Positions 9,304 to 17,450 of a stretch of 64,000 nucleotides of DNA are shown one piece after another. The DNA is from Donghicola mangrovi (GTDB lineage Bacteria > Pseudomonadota > Alphaproteobacteria > Rhodobacterales > Rhodobacteraceae). Within the stretch, counting starts at the first letter, position 1. Every line of letters starts with the position of its first letter. A program made the translations under genes and the position numbers. The notes beneath the pieces were generated by a model. The model was not told the origin of the DNA. It did no database searches and saw only the letters and a program-made list of their open reading frames with translations. Where the stretch lies: positions 62,001 to 126,000 of the forward strand of contig NZ_JABCJE010000003.1 of NCBI RefSeq assembly GCF_013377535.1, read 5' to 3'.

Positions 9304-10947
9304 TCAGGCCGGTTCGGTCGTTTTGCTGCGATCGGGGACAAAGTCCGCGGCGTCCCCTGCATCATCCATGCTCAGGTCGAAGACGGGCTTCGGCTCTGGC
9401 ATGGGCACGTCCACCAGATCGGCGATATGCTCGGCATCGGTGGTTTCAGTGGCGTCCTCGGACAGGCGGAAGATGCGGATCGAATCCCGCAGGGTTGCCG
9501 CCTGAGCCGACAGTTCCTCGGCTGTCGCAGACATTTCCTCGGAGGCGGCCTCGTTGGATTGGGTCGCGCCGTCCAGCTCGATGATCGTCGTGCGGACCTC
9601 TTGCGCCCCCAGAGAGATTTCCGAGTTCGCCCGCGAGATGTCACTGACCAGCGTCGAAGTGCGCTCGATCTCGTCGACCAGTTTGTTCAGCATTTCACCG
9701 GCGATCTGGGCTTCGGACACGGTGTTCTTCGAGATGTCGCCGATTTCCCGCGCGGCGGTCTGGCTGCGTTCGGCCAGCTTGCGCACTTCGGAGGCGACCA
9801 CGGCGAAACCACGGCCATGCTCGCCTGCGCGGGCGGCCTCGACCGCGGCGTTCAGGGCCAAGAGGTCGGTCTGGCGGGCGATTTCCTGCACCACGGCGAT
9901 CTTTTCCAGAATGTCCTTCATTGCGGACATGGCCTGTTTGACCGCTGCGCCACTCTGACGGGCCTCTTGGGCGGCGCTTTCGGCCACCTTCTCGGTCTCG
10001 ATCGCGTTCTCGGCGGTTTGGGCGATGTTGGCGGTCATCTGTTCGATCGCAGTGGAAACGCGCTCGGACGAGGCGGCCTGACGGGTTGCCGAAGTGCTGA
10101 GGCTGTCCGATGTCTCCGCCATCTGGCTGGAGCCGATGGCCACGTTGTTCGCACCTGTAGAAACCTCGCCGACGATGCTGCGCAGGCTGGTGACCATGCG
10201 GTTCAGGTTGTCCAGCAGATCGCCGATCTCGTTCTTTTCCTTGTGGGTGGCGGTTAGGGTCAGGTCCCCATCCGCCACGCGGGCGCTCAGGTCATTGGCC
10301 TTGGCAAACCCGCGCGAGAGGGCGCTGATGATCCGGTAGGACGCAAACAGCGACAGCGCCGCTGCGACCCCCAAAAGCCCCAGCGCGATCTTGCGGGAAT
10401 GGTCAAAGGCCGCGCGCGAGTCTGCCAGTGCCTGCGCCATCCGGCCTTCTTCGTTGTTCTGGACGGTGGCGATCAGCGTGGCCATCTCGGCATCCACCAA
10501 AGAGCTGTTCACATATAGCAGCTCGCCGGCCTTGGCCGCGCCGCCAAAGGTCAGCACCTGCATCACCTTCTTGTTCAGGGTGTTCAGCTCGTCGCGCAGG
10601 GACACATAGTTATCCAACTGGCCAAGGGTTTCCTCGGTCGCGCCGACACGGGCTTTGTCGATGGCGGCCTGCTGATTGTCGCCAAGGGCGCGCAGCTCTG
10701 CCTTGAACTGGCGGCGCTGCTCTTTGTTATCCAGCATGATGTAGTCGCGCATGATCCGCTGGATGGTGTTCTGCTGTTCAGCCAGCTCGTCAAAGGTGCG
10801 GATATGGGCAAAGTTCTCGTTTACGATGGCTTCGCTGCGATCCTGCATCTCTTCGAGTTCATAGACGACCAGCCCACCCATGCAGGCCAGCAGCACGAGC
10901 TGGATCAGAAAGGTGGCAGCAAGCCTGAACTTGATGGAAAATTTCAT
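9304..10947 (-). CDS. Methyl-accepting chemotaxis protein
   Basis: 547 residues from the ATG at 10947; 24 residues upstream in the same frame (to 11019) are Arg/Ala-rich and do not fit a membrane insertion start. Transmembrane helices are at about 8-30 and 187-206 and enclose a ~155-residue four-helix-bundle sensor domain. A HAMP domain follows (about 207-260), then the cytoplasmic signalling coiled coil, with the conserved hairpin tip at about 366-405 ([16 protein letters not shown]). No C-terminal NWETF-type CheR/CheB tether is present; the tail is acidic and rich in Pro and Asp. No che genes are nearby, so this is an orphan receptor gene. Confidence 0.95.
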   Translation of the reverse strand: MKFSIKFRLAATFLIQLVLLACMGGLVVYELEEMQDRSEAIVNENFAHIRTFDELAEQQNTIQRIMRDYIMLDNKEQRRQFKAELRALGDNQQAAIDKARVGATEETLGQLDNYVSLRDELNTLNKKVMQVLTFGGAAKAGELLYVNSSLVDAEMATLIATVQNNEEGRMAQALADSRAAFDHSRKIALGLLGVAAALSLFASYRIISALSRGFAKANDLSARVADGDLTLTATHKEKNEIGDLLDNLNRMVTSLRSIVGEVSTGANNVAIGSSQMAETSDSLSTSATRQAASSERVSTAIEQMTANIAQTAENAIETEKVAESAAQEARQSGAAVKQAMSAMKDILEKIAVVQEIARQTDLLALNAAVEAARAGEHGRGFAVVASEVRKLAERSQTAAREIGDISKNTVSEAQIAGEMLNKLVDEIERTSTLVSDISRANSEISLGAQEVRTTIIELDGATQSNEAASEEMSATAEELSAQAATLRDSIRIFRLSEDATETTDAEHIADLVDVPMPEPKPVFDLSMDDAGDAADFVPDRSKTTEPA

Positions 10948-11182
10948 GGCGCATCCAACTGGAATAGGGGTGTCTTGCGCCGCGCCCACACGTCGGGCGG
11001 GCGCGCGAGCGTTCCCCAAAGTTTAGCGGCTGTGGCTGGCAGACGGGATCGTTCAAGAGGCTAGGTCAGGCGCGAATTAGGATGGTCGGCGCGTCGAATG
11101 GGATTCAACGCCATCACAGGCCGATTGACCGCAGCACCGGAATTTGCGACCCATTGGCCGAATTCTTTGCGGAGCACATCTT

Positions 11183-11617
11183 ATGGCCAAGCCGATTTTT
11201 GTCCTGAACGGACCGAACCTGAACATGTTGGGCACCCGCCAGCCCGAGGTCTATGGCTATGACACGCTGGCCGATGTCGAGGCCAAGTGCCGCGCAGTGG
11301 CCGCCGACTACGGGTTCGAGGTCGTCTTTGCCCAGAGCAACCACGAAGGCGAGATCGTCGAACTGATCCAGCGCGCCCGGCTTGAGGCCTGCGGTATCGT
11401 GATCAACCCCGCCGCCTATACCCACACCTCGGTCGCGATCCGCGATGCGCTGGTGACCTGCGACATGCCCAAGTTCGAGGTCCACATCTCGAACGTCCAC
11501 GCGCGCGAGGCGTTCCGCCATCATTCCTATGTGTCCGACATCGCGACCGCTGTGATCGCCGGTCTGGGGATCGAGGGTTATCTGGCCGCCATCCGCCGTC
11601 TGGTGCAGCTGGTCTGA
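11183..11617 (+). CDS. aroQ: Type II 3-dehydroquinate dehydratase
   Basis: 144 residues from ATG 11183 (GCGGAG 9-14 bases upstream); the frame open from 11144 lacks homologous sequence before this Met. Active-site residues of the dodecameric type II enzyme are visible: Arg19 and Tyr24 in the flexible lid, Asn75, His81 and His101. It dehydrates 3-dehydroquinate to 3-dehydroshikimate in the shikimate pathway. It is a single-gene unit ending at the terminator at 11680. Upstream lies ~235 bases with no recognised element. Confidence 0.96.
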   Translation: MAKPIFVLNGPNLNMLGTRQPEVYGYDTLADVEAKCRAVAADYGFEVVFAQSNHEGEIVELIQRARLEACGIVINPAAYTHTSVAIRDALVTCDMPKFEVHISNVHAREAFRHHSYVSDIATAVIAGLGIEGYLAAIRRLVQLV

Positions 11618-11679
11618 TCCAAAATCGGGGGCGTGCGTTCACCATAGGAAACGCCGGTTCCCCTGATGTCCATTCAAGG

Positions 11680-11709
11680 CGCCCGTTTCCCCGCGAAACG
11701 GGCGTTTTT
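11680..11709 (+). terminator. Terminator of aroQ
   Basis: CGCCCGTTTC (11680-11689) and GAAACGGGCG (11695-11704) form a perfect 10-bp stem with a 5-base loop, followed by five T. Confidence 0.93.
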
Positions 11710-12007
11710 CTATTCCGGCCCGCGCCTTGATCTGGATACTGCCCCCAAGCACCGCCACAAGGTGCGGGAAACTCCAGACGACAGGCCCCTCATGACCGGT
11801 TCCATCCGCCGCAACCCAGCGACATGGCGCAAGACGCGAATAGCGGGTGATCTGGCGTTTTCCGACACATCTTCCCGTTTGCGACGCGCTACAGATTCCG
11901 TCAGGCAGGCTGCACTGCGTCACCAAAGGGGAAACCACGCGGGCCGAGGCGCAGTAACGCCGCAATCAGACTTCTAGCATTAGACCGACCGTTCAAGGAT
12001 CACACGA
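11710..12007 (+). other. Gene-free leader upstream of purU
   Basis: 298 bases without a credible gene. A 103-codon frame (11666-11977) has Arg/His-rich shadow composition, begins inside the aroQ terminator and lacks a ribosome site. Short hairpins are possible, such as GCACC/GGTGC around 11750-11770 and GGCG/CGCC at 11948-11961, and a conserved-looking AAAGGGGAAACC lies just before the latter. I tried the glycine, ZTP and THF riboswitch signatures by eye and none fits convincingly. The region presumably holds the purU promoter. Confidence 0.4.
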
Positions 12008-12892
12008 ATGACCAAGTATGCCCTGACCGTCACCTGTCCCTCGACCCGCGGGATCGTGGCCGCCATCGCAAACTACCTCGCTGACACCGGCTGCAATATC
12101 ACCGACAGCTCGCAGTTCGACGACAAGGAAACCGGCAAATTCTTTATGCGTGTGAGCTTCACAAGCGAGCAGGGCAAAGATGTCGCCGAGCTGGAGCAGG
12201 GCTTTGCCGGCGTAGCCACCGAGTTCGAGATGGAGTTTGCCTTCCATGACGAAACCGAGAAGATGAAAGTCGTCATCATGGTTTCGCGCTTTGGCCACTG
12301 CCTGAACGACCTGCTGTACCGTTGGCGTATTGGCGCGCTGCCGATCGACATCGTGGCGGTGATCTCGAACCACATGGACTATCAGAAGGTCGTCGTGAAC
12401 CACGACATCCCCTTCCACTGCATCAAGGTCACCAAAGAGAACAAGCCTCAGGCCGAGGCCGCGATCATGCAGGTTGTCACGGACACCGGCGCCGATCTGA
12501 TCGTTCTGGCGCGCTACATGCAGATCCTGTCGGACGAGATGTGCCAGAAGATGTCCGGCCGCATCATCAACATCCACCACTCGTTCCTGCCGTCGTTCAA
12601 GGGCGCAAATCCCTACAAACAGGCCTATGAGCGCGGTGTGAAGCTGATTGGCGCGACCTCGCACTATGTCACCGCCGATCTGGACGAGGGTCCGATCATC
12701 GAGCAGGACACCATACGCGTGACCCACGCCCAAAGCCCCGACGACTATGTTTCGCTGGGCCGTGACGTCGAAGCGCAGGTTCTGGCCCGTGCGATCCACG
12801 CCCACATCCACCGCCGCGTCTTCCTGAACGGCAACAAGACCGTGGTCTTCCCCGCAAGCCCCGGTTCCTACGCCTCGGAGCGTATGGGCTGA
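12008..12892 (+). CDS. purU: Formyltetrahydrofolate deformylase
   Basis: 294 residues. An N-terminal ACT regulatory domain (about 1-85) precedes the formyl-transferase-fold hydrolase domain, which carries the HHSFLPSFKGANPY motif near residue 195 and the SHYVTADLDEGPII motif near 218, including the catalytic His/Asp of the family. It hydrolyses 10-formyl-THF to formate and THF, balancing the one-carbon pool and feeding formate to PurT-type purine synthesis. In roseobacters this activity also serves breakdown of methylated compounds. It stands alone between two terminators. Confidence 0.96.
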   Translation: MTKYALTVTCPSTRGIVAAIANYLADTGCNITDSSQFDDKETGKFFMRVSFTSEQGKDVAELEQGFAGVATEFEMEFAFHDETEKMKVVIMVSRFGHCLNDLLYRWRIGALPIDIVAVISNHMDYQKVVVNHDIPFHCIKVTKENKPQAEAAIMQVVTDTGADLIVLARYMQILSDEMCQKMSGRIINIHHSFLPSFKGANPYKQAYERGVKLIGATSHYVTADLDEGPIIEQDTIRVTHAQSPDDYVSLGRDVEAQVLARAIHAHIHRRVFLNGNKTVVFPASPGSYASERMG

Positions 12893-12919
12893 GCCTCGCG
12901 CCACAATTCGAGAATCTAC

Positions 12920-12951
12920 GGCCCTCGGTGAAAACCGGGGGCCTTCTTTTT
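12920..12951 (+). terminator. Terminator of purU
   Basis: GGCCCTCGGT and ACCGGGGGCC form a 10-bp stem (one G-U pair) with a GAAA loop, followed by TTCTTTTT. Confidence 0.93.
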
Positions 12952-13620
12952 GCCCGAATTGGAAAAAGGGAATCGGGTGGCGCTGACTAATCCCGAGGGC
13001 GATCTCTTGCAAAAATACAAAATTGAGACGGCATTTTTTGGCGGGCCGCACTGTTTGAAAGCCATATACCAAAGCACAGACCGGTGGTTTCCCTATCAGA
13101 TCGACAGAGTAGGGCCTGTGGGCAGGGCTCTGGATGAATTGAAATCACAGGTTACACAAGTGACGGTTGCGTCCGTTAGTCCGACTGCGATTGCCTGTGG
13201 ATAGCTCTGGAAAATAGCGAGATTCGAGGGGGCTGGCGCTTTTTGTCGGGGTGCCTTAAGGCGGCGCTCTGAGCCGGAATCGCGATTCCTGTGCTCTGTG
13301 GATAACCGGGAATCTGCTCGGGACTTGGCTTGGTTAGGGGGCGAAGTTCTCGTGAATCTGGCAGGCCGGGTAACCTGCCTAATTTTGCACATTAGTCGCT
13401 CATCATTCAACATTGTTGCAAAAATATAGGATCACTACCCTGTGAATGGGCAATTTATGGTCCGGAATTGACGGGAATTGTCCGATCGCGCGTGATTTCG
13501 GCCACATAGGACCAAGCCTACCTAAAAATACTGGAGATTGTGTCCGAAAGAAGGTAGCTTGGTACCCAATGGTAATAAGGCCACGCAAGAAGACGGGCCT
13601 ATTTGAGGCGGAGCAGAGCA
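12952..13620 (+). other. 669-base regulatory gap upstream of the adhesin gene
   Basis: No credible gene; the 84-codon frame at 12950-13204 starts in the purU terminator and has no ribosome site. The stretch is clearly more AT-rich than its neighbours, especially 13380-13600. It contains two DnaA-box-like strings (TGTGGATAG at 13196, TGTGGATAA at 13297) and a direct repeat GGAATTG at 13464-13470 and 13474-13480, spaced one helical turn apart. A long upstream region is common before adhesin operons controlled by several regulators. No specific promoter can be assigned with confidence. Confidence 0.5.
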
Positions 13621-16050
13621 ATGCAGTCAGTTGACTATGTCGTCAAGGACGGCACGGGTGCCGTTTATCGTGGCGGTCTGGCCGGAGAAGGCGGACAAAC
13701 AGTTCTTCAAGTTACAGGTGGTCAGGAGATCTCTCTGAACCTCGCACGTAGTTCGGTGATGAACTACGTCCGTGAAGGTTCGAACCTCCAGATCGCACTG
13801 GCGGACGGTCGTGTGATCGTTCTGGAAGATTTCTTTAACGGCGCAGAAAGCAAGCTGTACGTCTCGGCCGATGGCGAGCTGTCGCAAGTTGTGATCACCG
13901 GCGAAGATGGCGTCGCGACCTTTGGCGGTTACGCAGACGTGGCAACTTGGGGCAAATGGAGCCCCTCGGACGACCTGATCTTTGTCGACGGCGACGAAGT
14001 TATGGCCGTTGTTCCCGATGACGAAGCTGTTGCAATGCTTGCTCCCGCTGCGCTGGCAGGCCTTGGGCCGGCAGGTGCTGCTGCGGCTGCTCTGCTGGGT
14101 CTGGCCGCACTGGCCGGTGGCGATGATGACAACGGTTCGGGCGGTAGCGACTCGAGTGGCGGCGAAGAAGAGACTGTCATCCCGACCGTCGATCCGGGCA
14201 CGCACACCATCACTTCGGACGAAGACACCCAGACCGTTGCCGTAACCGGTACCGCGCCTGCTGGCTCGACCGTTGAAGTTGTTATCGGCGACCTGACCCT
14301 GACCACCACCGCCGACGACAATGGCGACTGGGAAGTGACCACCTCGCCGGGCAATATCCCCGAAGAGGGAAGCAACATTGCCGAAGTCACCATCGAAGAT
14401 CCCGATGGAACCGTCACCGAATTGGAAGGCCCGACCTTCTTCGTGGACACCATTCCGCCGGAAACCAGCCTGACCGACGGCGTTGTGTCGACCGACGATA
14501 TCTGGAACGAAGCCGAGTACGATGATCAGGACGGCGTTCTGATCAAAGGCGAAGGCGAGCCCGGTTCGACCGTATATATGACCATCGATGGCGTGACCCA
14601 CAGCGCGGTTGTTGCTGACGATGGCACCTTTGAGATCGCGTTCACCTCGGACGAAGTTGCCGACGGCGACACTGATCCCGATGGCGTGCGTGAAACCGAA
14701 GTGACCTACTATGCCGTAGACGAATACGGCAACGTTGAGGAAACCCACACCGACACCCTGTCGCTGGATACCGAGACTTGGGTCACCGCAGACTATGAAT
14801 CGTTCGCGAACGAAGGCACTGCCTACGACGACGACTTCACCGCAAACGCGGAAGAAGTTGCTGACGACGGCGTCACTCTGACCGGCACCGCCGAAGCTGG
14901 CGCAACCGTACACATCCGTGTCGGCGGCGAGCAGGGCACCACCGAGTACACCACCACCGCCGACGCGGACGGCAACTGGACTCTGGTTGTTCCCGAGGAC
15001 GAAGTCGAAACCGGTGACCGCTATGACGTTCCGCTGTACATCTGGGCAGAGGACGAGCAGGGCAACACCGCGGTCGAGGGCAACCCCGACGCCGAAGTCA
15101 ACGATGGCACCGTCAGCGCGACCGGCACCGTTTACGTCGACACCGTCGTGACCAACTTGTCGATCGACGATCTGACCCCGACCGGCACCGTGTTCAACTA
15201 TGCGGACACCAAAGATGGCCTGACCCTGACCGGTACCGCCGAAATCGGCGCGACCGAAGTCTATGTCACCATCAACGGCGACGACAGCACCCGTACTCTG
15301 GCAACCGTTGATACGGCGACCGGCGAATGGACCGTGACCTTCGATCCTTCGGTTGTTCCGGCAATCGACAACGGCGAGCTGGATGTTCAGCTGGACGTGA
15401 CCGACATCGCGGGCAACGACGACGGCATTGGTGACGACTACGGCGATGACACCACCATCACCATCGACAACGTTGTTCCCGAAACCCTGACTGCTGCGCA
15501 GATCACCTACGACCGTACGGACGTTGTGACCCAGGGCTTCAACTCGAACAGCGATGTCGAGACTGTCTCGATCCACTCGGTGAACGAGAACGGCGCGACC
15601 ACTGAAATCGGTTTCGAAACTGTAGAAACCTCGAGCTACACCATCATCTCGCTGGATGAGGGCATCTCGGGTACCGACGGTTACGATGCGATCCTGACCA
15701 ACTCGGACGATGCAGGCAACTCGTCCTCGGTCTATGTGGCTCTGCTGGACAACGACAGCACCGCAGTTGACGTCGACTGGAGCAATCTGGACGAGTTCAA
15801 CATCGACTCGATCGACTTGTCGTTCCTGCCCGATGCGACCCTGACCCTGACCGAAGAGCAGATCATCGGTCTGTCGGACAACGGCGACAAGGTAACCATC
15901 TCGGGTGACTCGGATGACACGGTGACCATCACCGGCGCAACCGACACCGGCGCGAACGAAACTGTGGATGGCCAGACCTACAGCCTCTACACCATCGGCG
16001 ACGATGGCGCGACCATCGCGATCGACGACGACATCCAGTTCAACACCTGA
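13621..16050 (+). CDS. BapA/Bap-like type I secreted adhesin with Ig-like repeats
   Basis: 809 residues from ATG 13621 (GCGGAG upstream); the frame extends six codons further up without need. Residues 1-110 match the BapA N-terminal prefix domain. A long Ala/Gly hydrophobic stretch (about 140-165) and an Asp/Ser/Glu linker follow. Residues ~190-720 form four to five Ig-like modules with recurring TGTA-AG(S/A)TV strands and acidic Ca-binding-type loops. The last ~90 residues (LTEEQI then GDSDDTVTITG and an acidic end) resemble the C-terminal type I secretion signal of Bap/LapF proteins. No GGxGxDxxx RTX repeats are seen. It is very acidic and short for this class. Its exporter is encoded immediately downstream. 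Confidence 0.88.
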   Translation: MQSVDYVVKDGTGAVYRGGLAGEGGQTVLQVTGGQEISLNLARSSVMNYVREGSNLQIALADGRVIVLEDFFNGAESKLYVSADGELSQVVITGEDGVATFGGYADVATWGKWSPSDDLIFVDGDEVMAVVPDDEAVAMLAPAALAGLGPAGAAAAALLGLAALAGGDDDNGSGGSDSSGGEEETVIPTVDPGTHTITSDEDTQTVAVTGTAPAGSTVEVVIGDLTLTTTADDNGDWEVTTSPGNIPEEGSNIAEVTIEDPDGTVTELEGPTFFVDTIPPETSLTDGVVSTDDIWNEAEYDDQDGVLIKGEGEPGSTVYMTIDGVTHSAVVADDGTFEIAFTSDEVADGDTDPDGVRETEVTYYAVDEYGNVEETHTDTLSLDTETWVTADYESFANEGTAYDDDFTANAEEVADDGVTLTGTAEAGATVHIRVGGEQGTTEYTTTADADGNWTLVVPEDEVETGDRYDVPLYIWAEDEQGNTAVEGNPDAEVNDGTVSATGTVYVDTVVTNLSIDDLTPTGTVFNYADTKDGLTLTGTAEIGATEVYVTINGDDSTRTLATVDTATGEWTVTFDPSVVPAIDNGELDVQLDVTDIAGNDDGIGDDYGDDTTITIDNVVPETLTAAQITYDRTDVVTQGFNSNSDVETVSIHSVNENGATTEIGFETVETSSYTIISLDEGISGTDGYDAILTNSDDAGNSSSVYVALLDNDSTAVDVDWSNLDEFNIDSIDLSFLPDATLTLTEEQIIGLSDNGDKVTISGDSDDTVTITGATDTGANETVDGQTYSLYTIGDDGATIAIDDDIQFNT

Positions 16051-16070
16051 GCTGAGCACTGAATAAATAG

Positions 16071-16098
16071 AGGGCGGCGCAGACAATGCGCCGCCCTT
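16071..16098 (+). terminator. Intercistronic hairpin after the adhesin gene
   Basis: AGGGCGGCGC (16071-16080) and GCGCCGCCCT (16088-16097) form a perfect 10-bp stem with a 7-base loop. Only three T follow, so it may reduce rather than stop transcription into the secretion genes, letting the adhesin mRNA exceed that of its exporter. Confidence 0.7.
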
Positions 16099-16154
16099 TG
16101 AGGCCCGCACCGATACAAAAAACAACACGGTGCACCGAGCGGAGTTCTGAATAC

Positions 16155-17450
16155 ATGAGACGGGCAGCGACACTTGCTGCCGGCGTTGCGGTTTTTGCGC
16201 TGGCTGGCTGTTTCGGCAAGAGTTACGAAGAGACCACAGGGGCTCAATTCGCGGCCACTCCCCCCAAGCAGGGGGCTTTGGCGACTCAGGAGCAGCGTTC
16301 CGAAATCATTGAAATTCTGCAGTCTCGTCAGAGCCTGCTGCCGCAGGGGTCGCCGTTCGACACTGTGGCTGATGCCGTTATGGCCGCCAACGCCCGCGCC
16401 GCCGAGGCCGAGTTGCGCGCTGCCCTGCTGCGTTCCAAAGCAGCGGATAAAAACTGGCTTCCCCAACTGGGTCCGTCGATCTCGCTCACCAGCATGAGCG
16501 ACTTTGTGGCCAGCCTCTTCATCGAACAGGTCCTGTTCGACAACGGCAAGCGCAAGGCAGAACGTGAACTGGCCCGCGCCGACGTCGAGGTTGCTGCCGT
16601 TGCCCTGTCCGCGAACAGCAACGCTCGCGTGATGACCGCGCTCGAGCTGTATCTGCGCGCCGAAAAGGCTCGCGCCCGCGTGGCGATCACCCGTCAGGCC
16701 GCCGCAGACATGACCGAATTCATGCGCATCATGGAGGCCCGCGTGGCCGGTGGTGTGTCGGATACCTCGGACGAGCAGGTTCTGCGCCTGAAGCTGGACG
16801 AAGCCCGCGAAACCCTGAATGCCGACCTAGAGGGCGAGCGTACCGCGCTGGCCGAACTGGCCGCCATGTCCGCTTTCCCGCTGGACAGCGTGACCGGCGT
16901 GTCTGACGTGCCGCTGTTCCCCAATGGGGTCGAGCCGCTGGACGTTCTGAACGCCCGCGCCGAACTGGACCGCGACGTAGCTCAGACCAAGATCGAACGC
17001 GCAGGCTTCTTGCCCAAGCTGACCGCTGGCGGCACCGCCAGCAGTGCCAGCACCGATCTGGGTCTCGCGATCGAGACCGACAACATGATCGGCCTTGGCA
17101 CCGGCGCGGCCCTTGGCGCGATCGAGGCCGAAAAGCAGGCAGCTGCGGCCCGCATCAAGCAGGCCCAAGAAGATTCAGACCGCAAGATTGCGCGTCTGCG
17201 TGAAAACCTGGCCTCTTTGGACCGTCAGAGCGCGAATACCAGTACTCTGGCGTCCCAGTCGGTCTCCAACTACCGCACCTTCCAGGAGCAGTACGAGGCA
17301 GGCCAGCGTCAGGTGATGGATGTGGTGAGCGTTTACGAAACCATGGTGGCGCGTCGGCTCGAGCATGTCGGGCTGAAATACGATGCCATCCTGACAAAGC
17401 TGCAGATGGCCGAGGAATTCGGTCTACTGGTAAACGGGGATGACGTATGA
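16155..17450 (+). CDS. TolC-family outer-membrane component of the adhesin secretion system
   Basis: 431 residues from ATG 16155. The N-terminus is a lipoprotein signal (LAGC, Cys19) rather than an ordinary signal peptide. The body is made of long amphipathic helices with two outer-membrane-efflux (OEP) repeats, as in TolC/LapE. It would form the outer-membrane channel of the type I system. It lies 104 bases after the adhesin and overlaps the ABC gene by four bases (ATGA). The lipobox is unusual for a type I secretion TolC and recalls the OprM/CusC branch. Confidence 0.9.
   Translation: MRRAATLAAGVAVFALAGCFGKSYEETTGAQFAATPPKQGALATQEQRSEIIEILQSRQSLLPQGSPFDTVADAVMAANARAAEAELRAALLRSKAADKNWLPQLGPSISLTSMSDFVASLFIEQVLFDNGKRKAERELARADVEVAAVALSANSNARVMTALELYLRAEKARARVAITRQAAADMTEFMRIMEARVAGGVSDTSDEQVLRLKLDEARETLNADLEGERTALAELAAMSAFPLDSVTGVSDVPLFPNGVEPLDVLNARAELDRDVAQTKIERAGFLPKLTAGGTASSASTDLGLAIETDNMIGLGTGAALGAIEAEKQAAAARIKQAQEDSDRKIARLRENLASLDRQSANTSTLASQSVSNYRTFQEQYEAGQRQVMDVVSVYETMVARRLEHVGLKYDAILTKLQMAEEFGLLVNGDDV

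Noticed and set aside
12950-13204. 84-codon frame downstream of purU
   Set aside because: Starts in the purU terminator without a ribosome site and matches no family.
13627-16173. 848-codon open frame on the minus strand across the adhesin gene
   Set aside because: Exact antisense shadow of the repeat-rich adhesin, whose GC-biased codons leave the opposite frame open; no ribosome site and no family resemblance.
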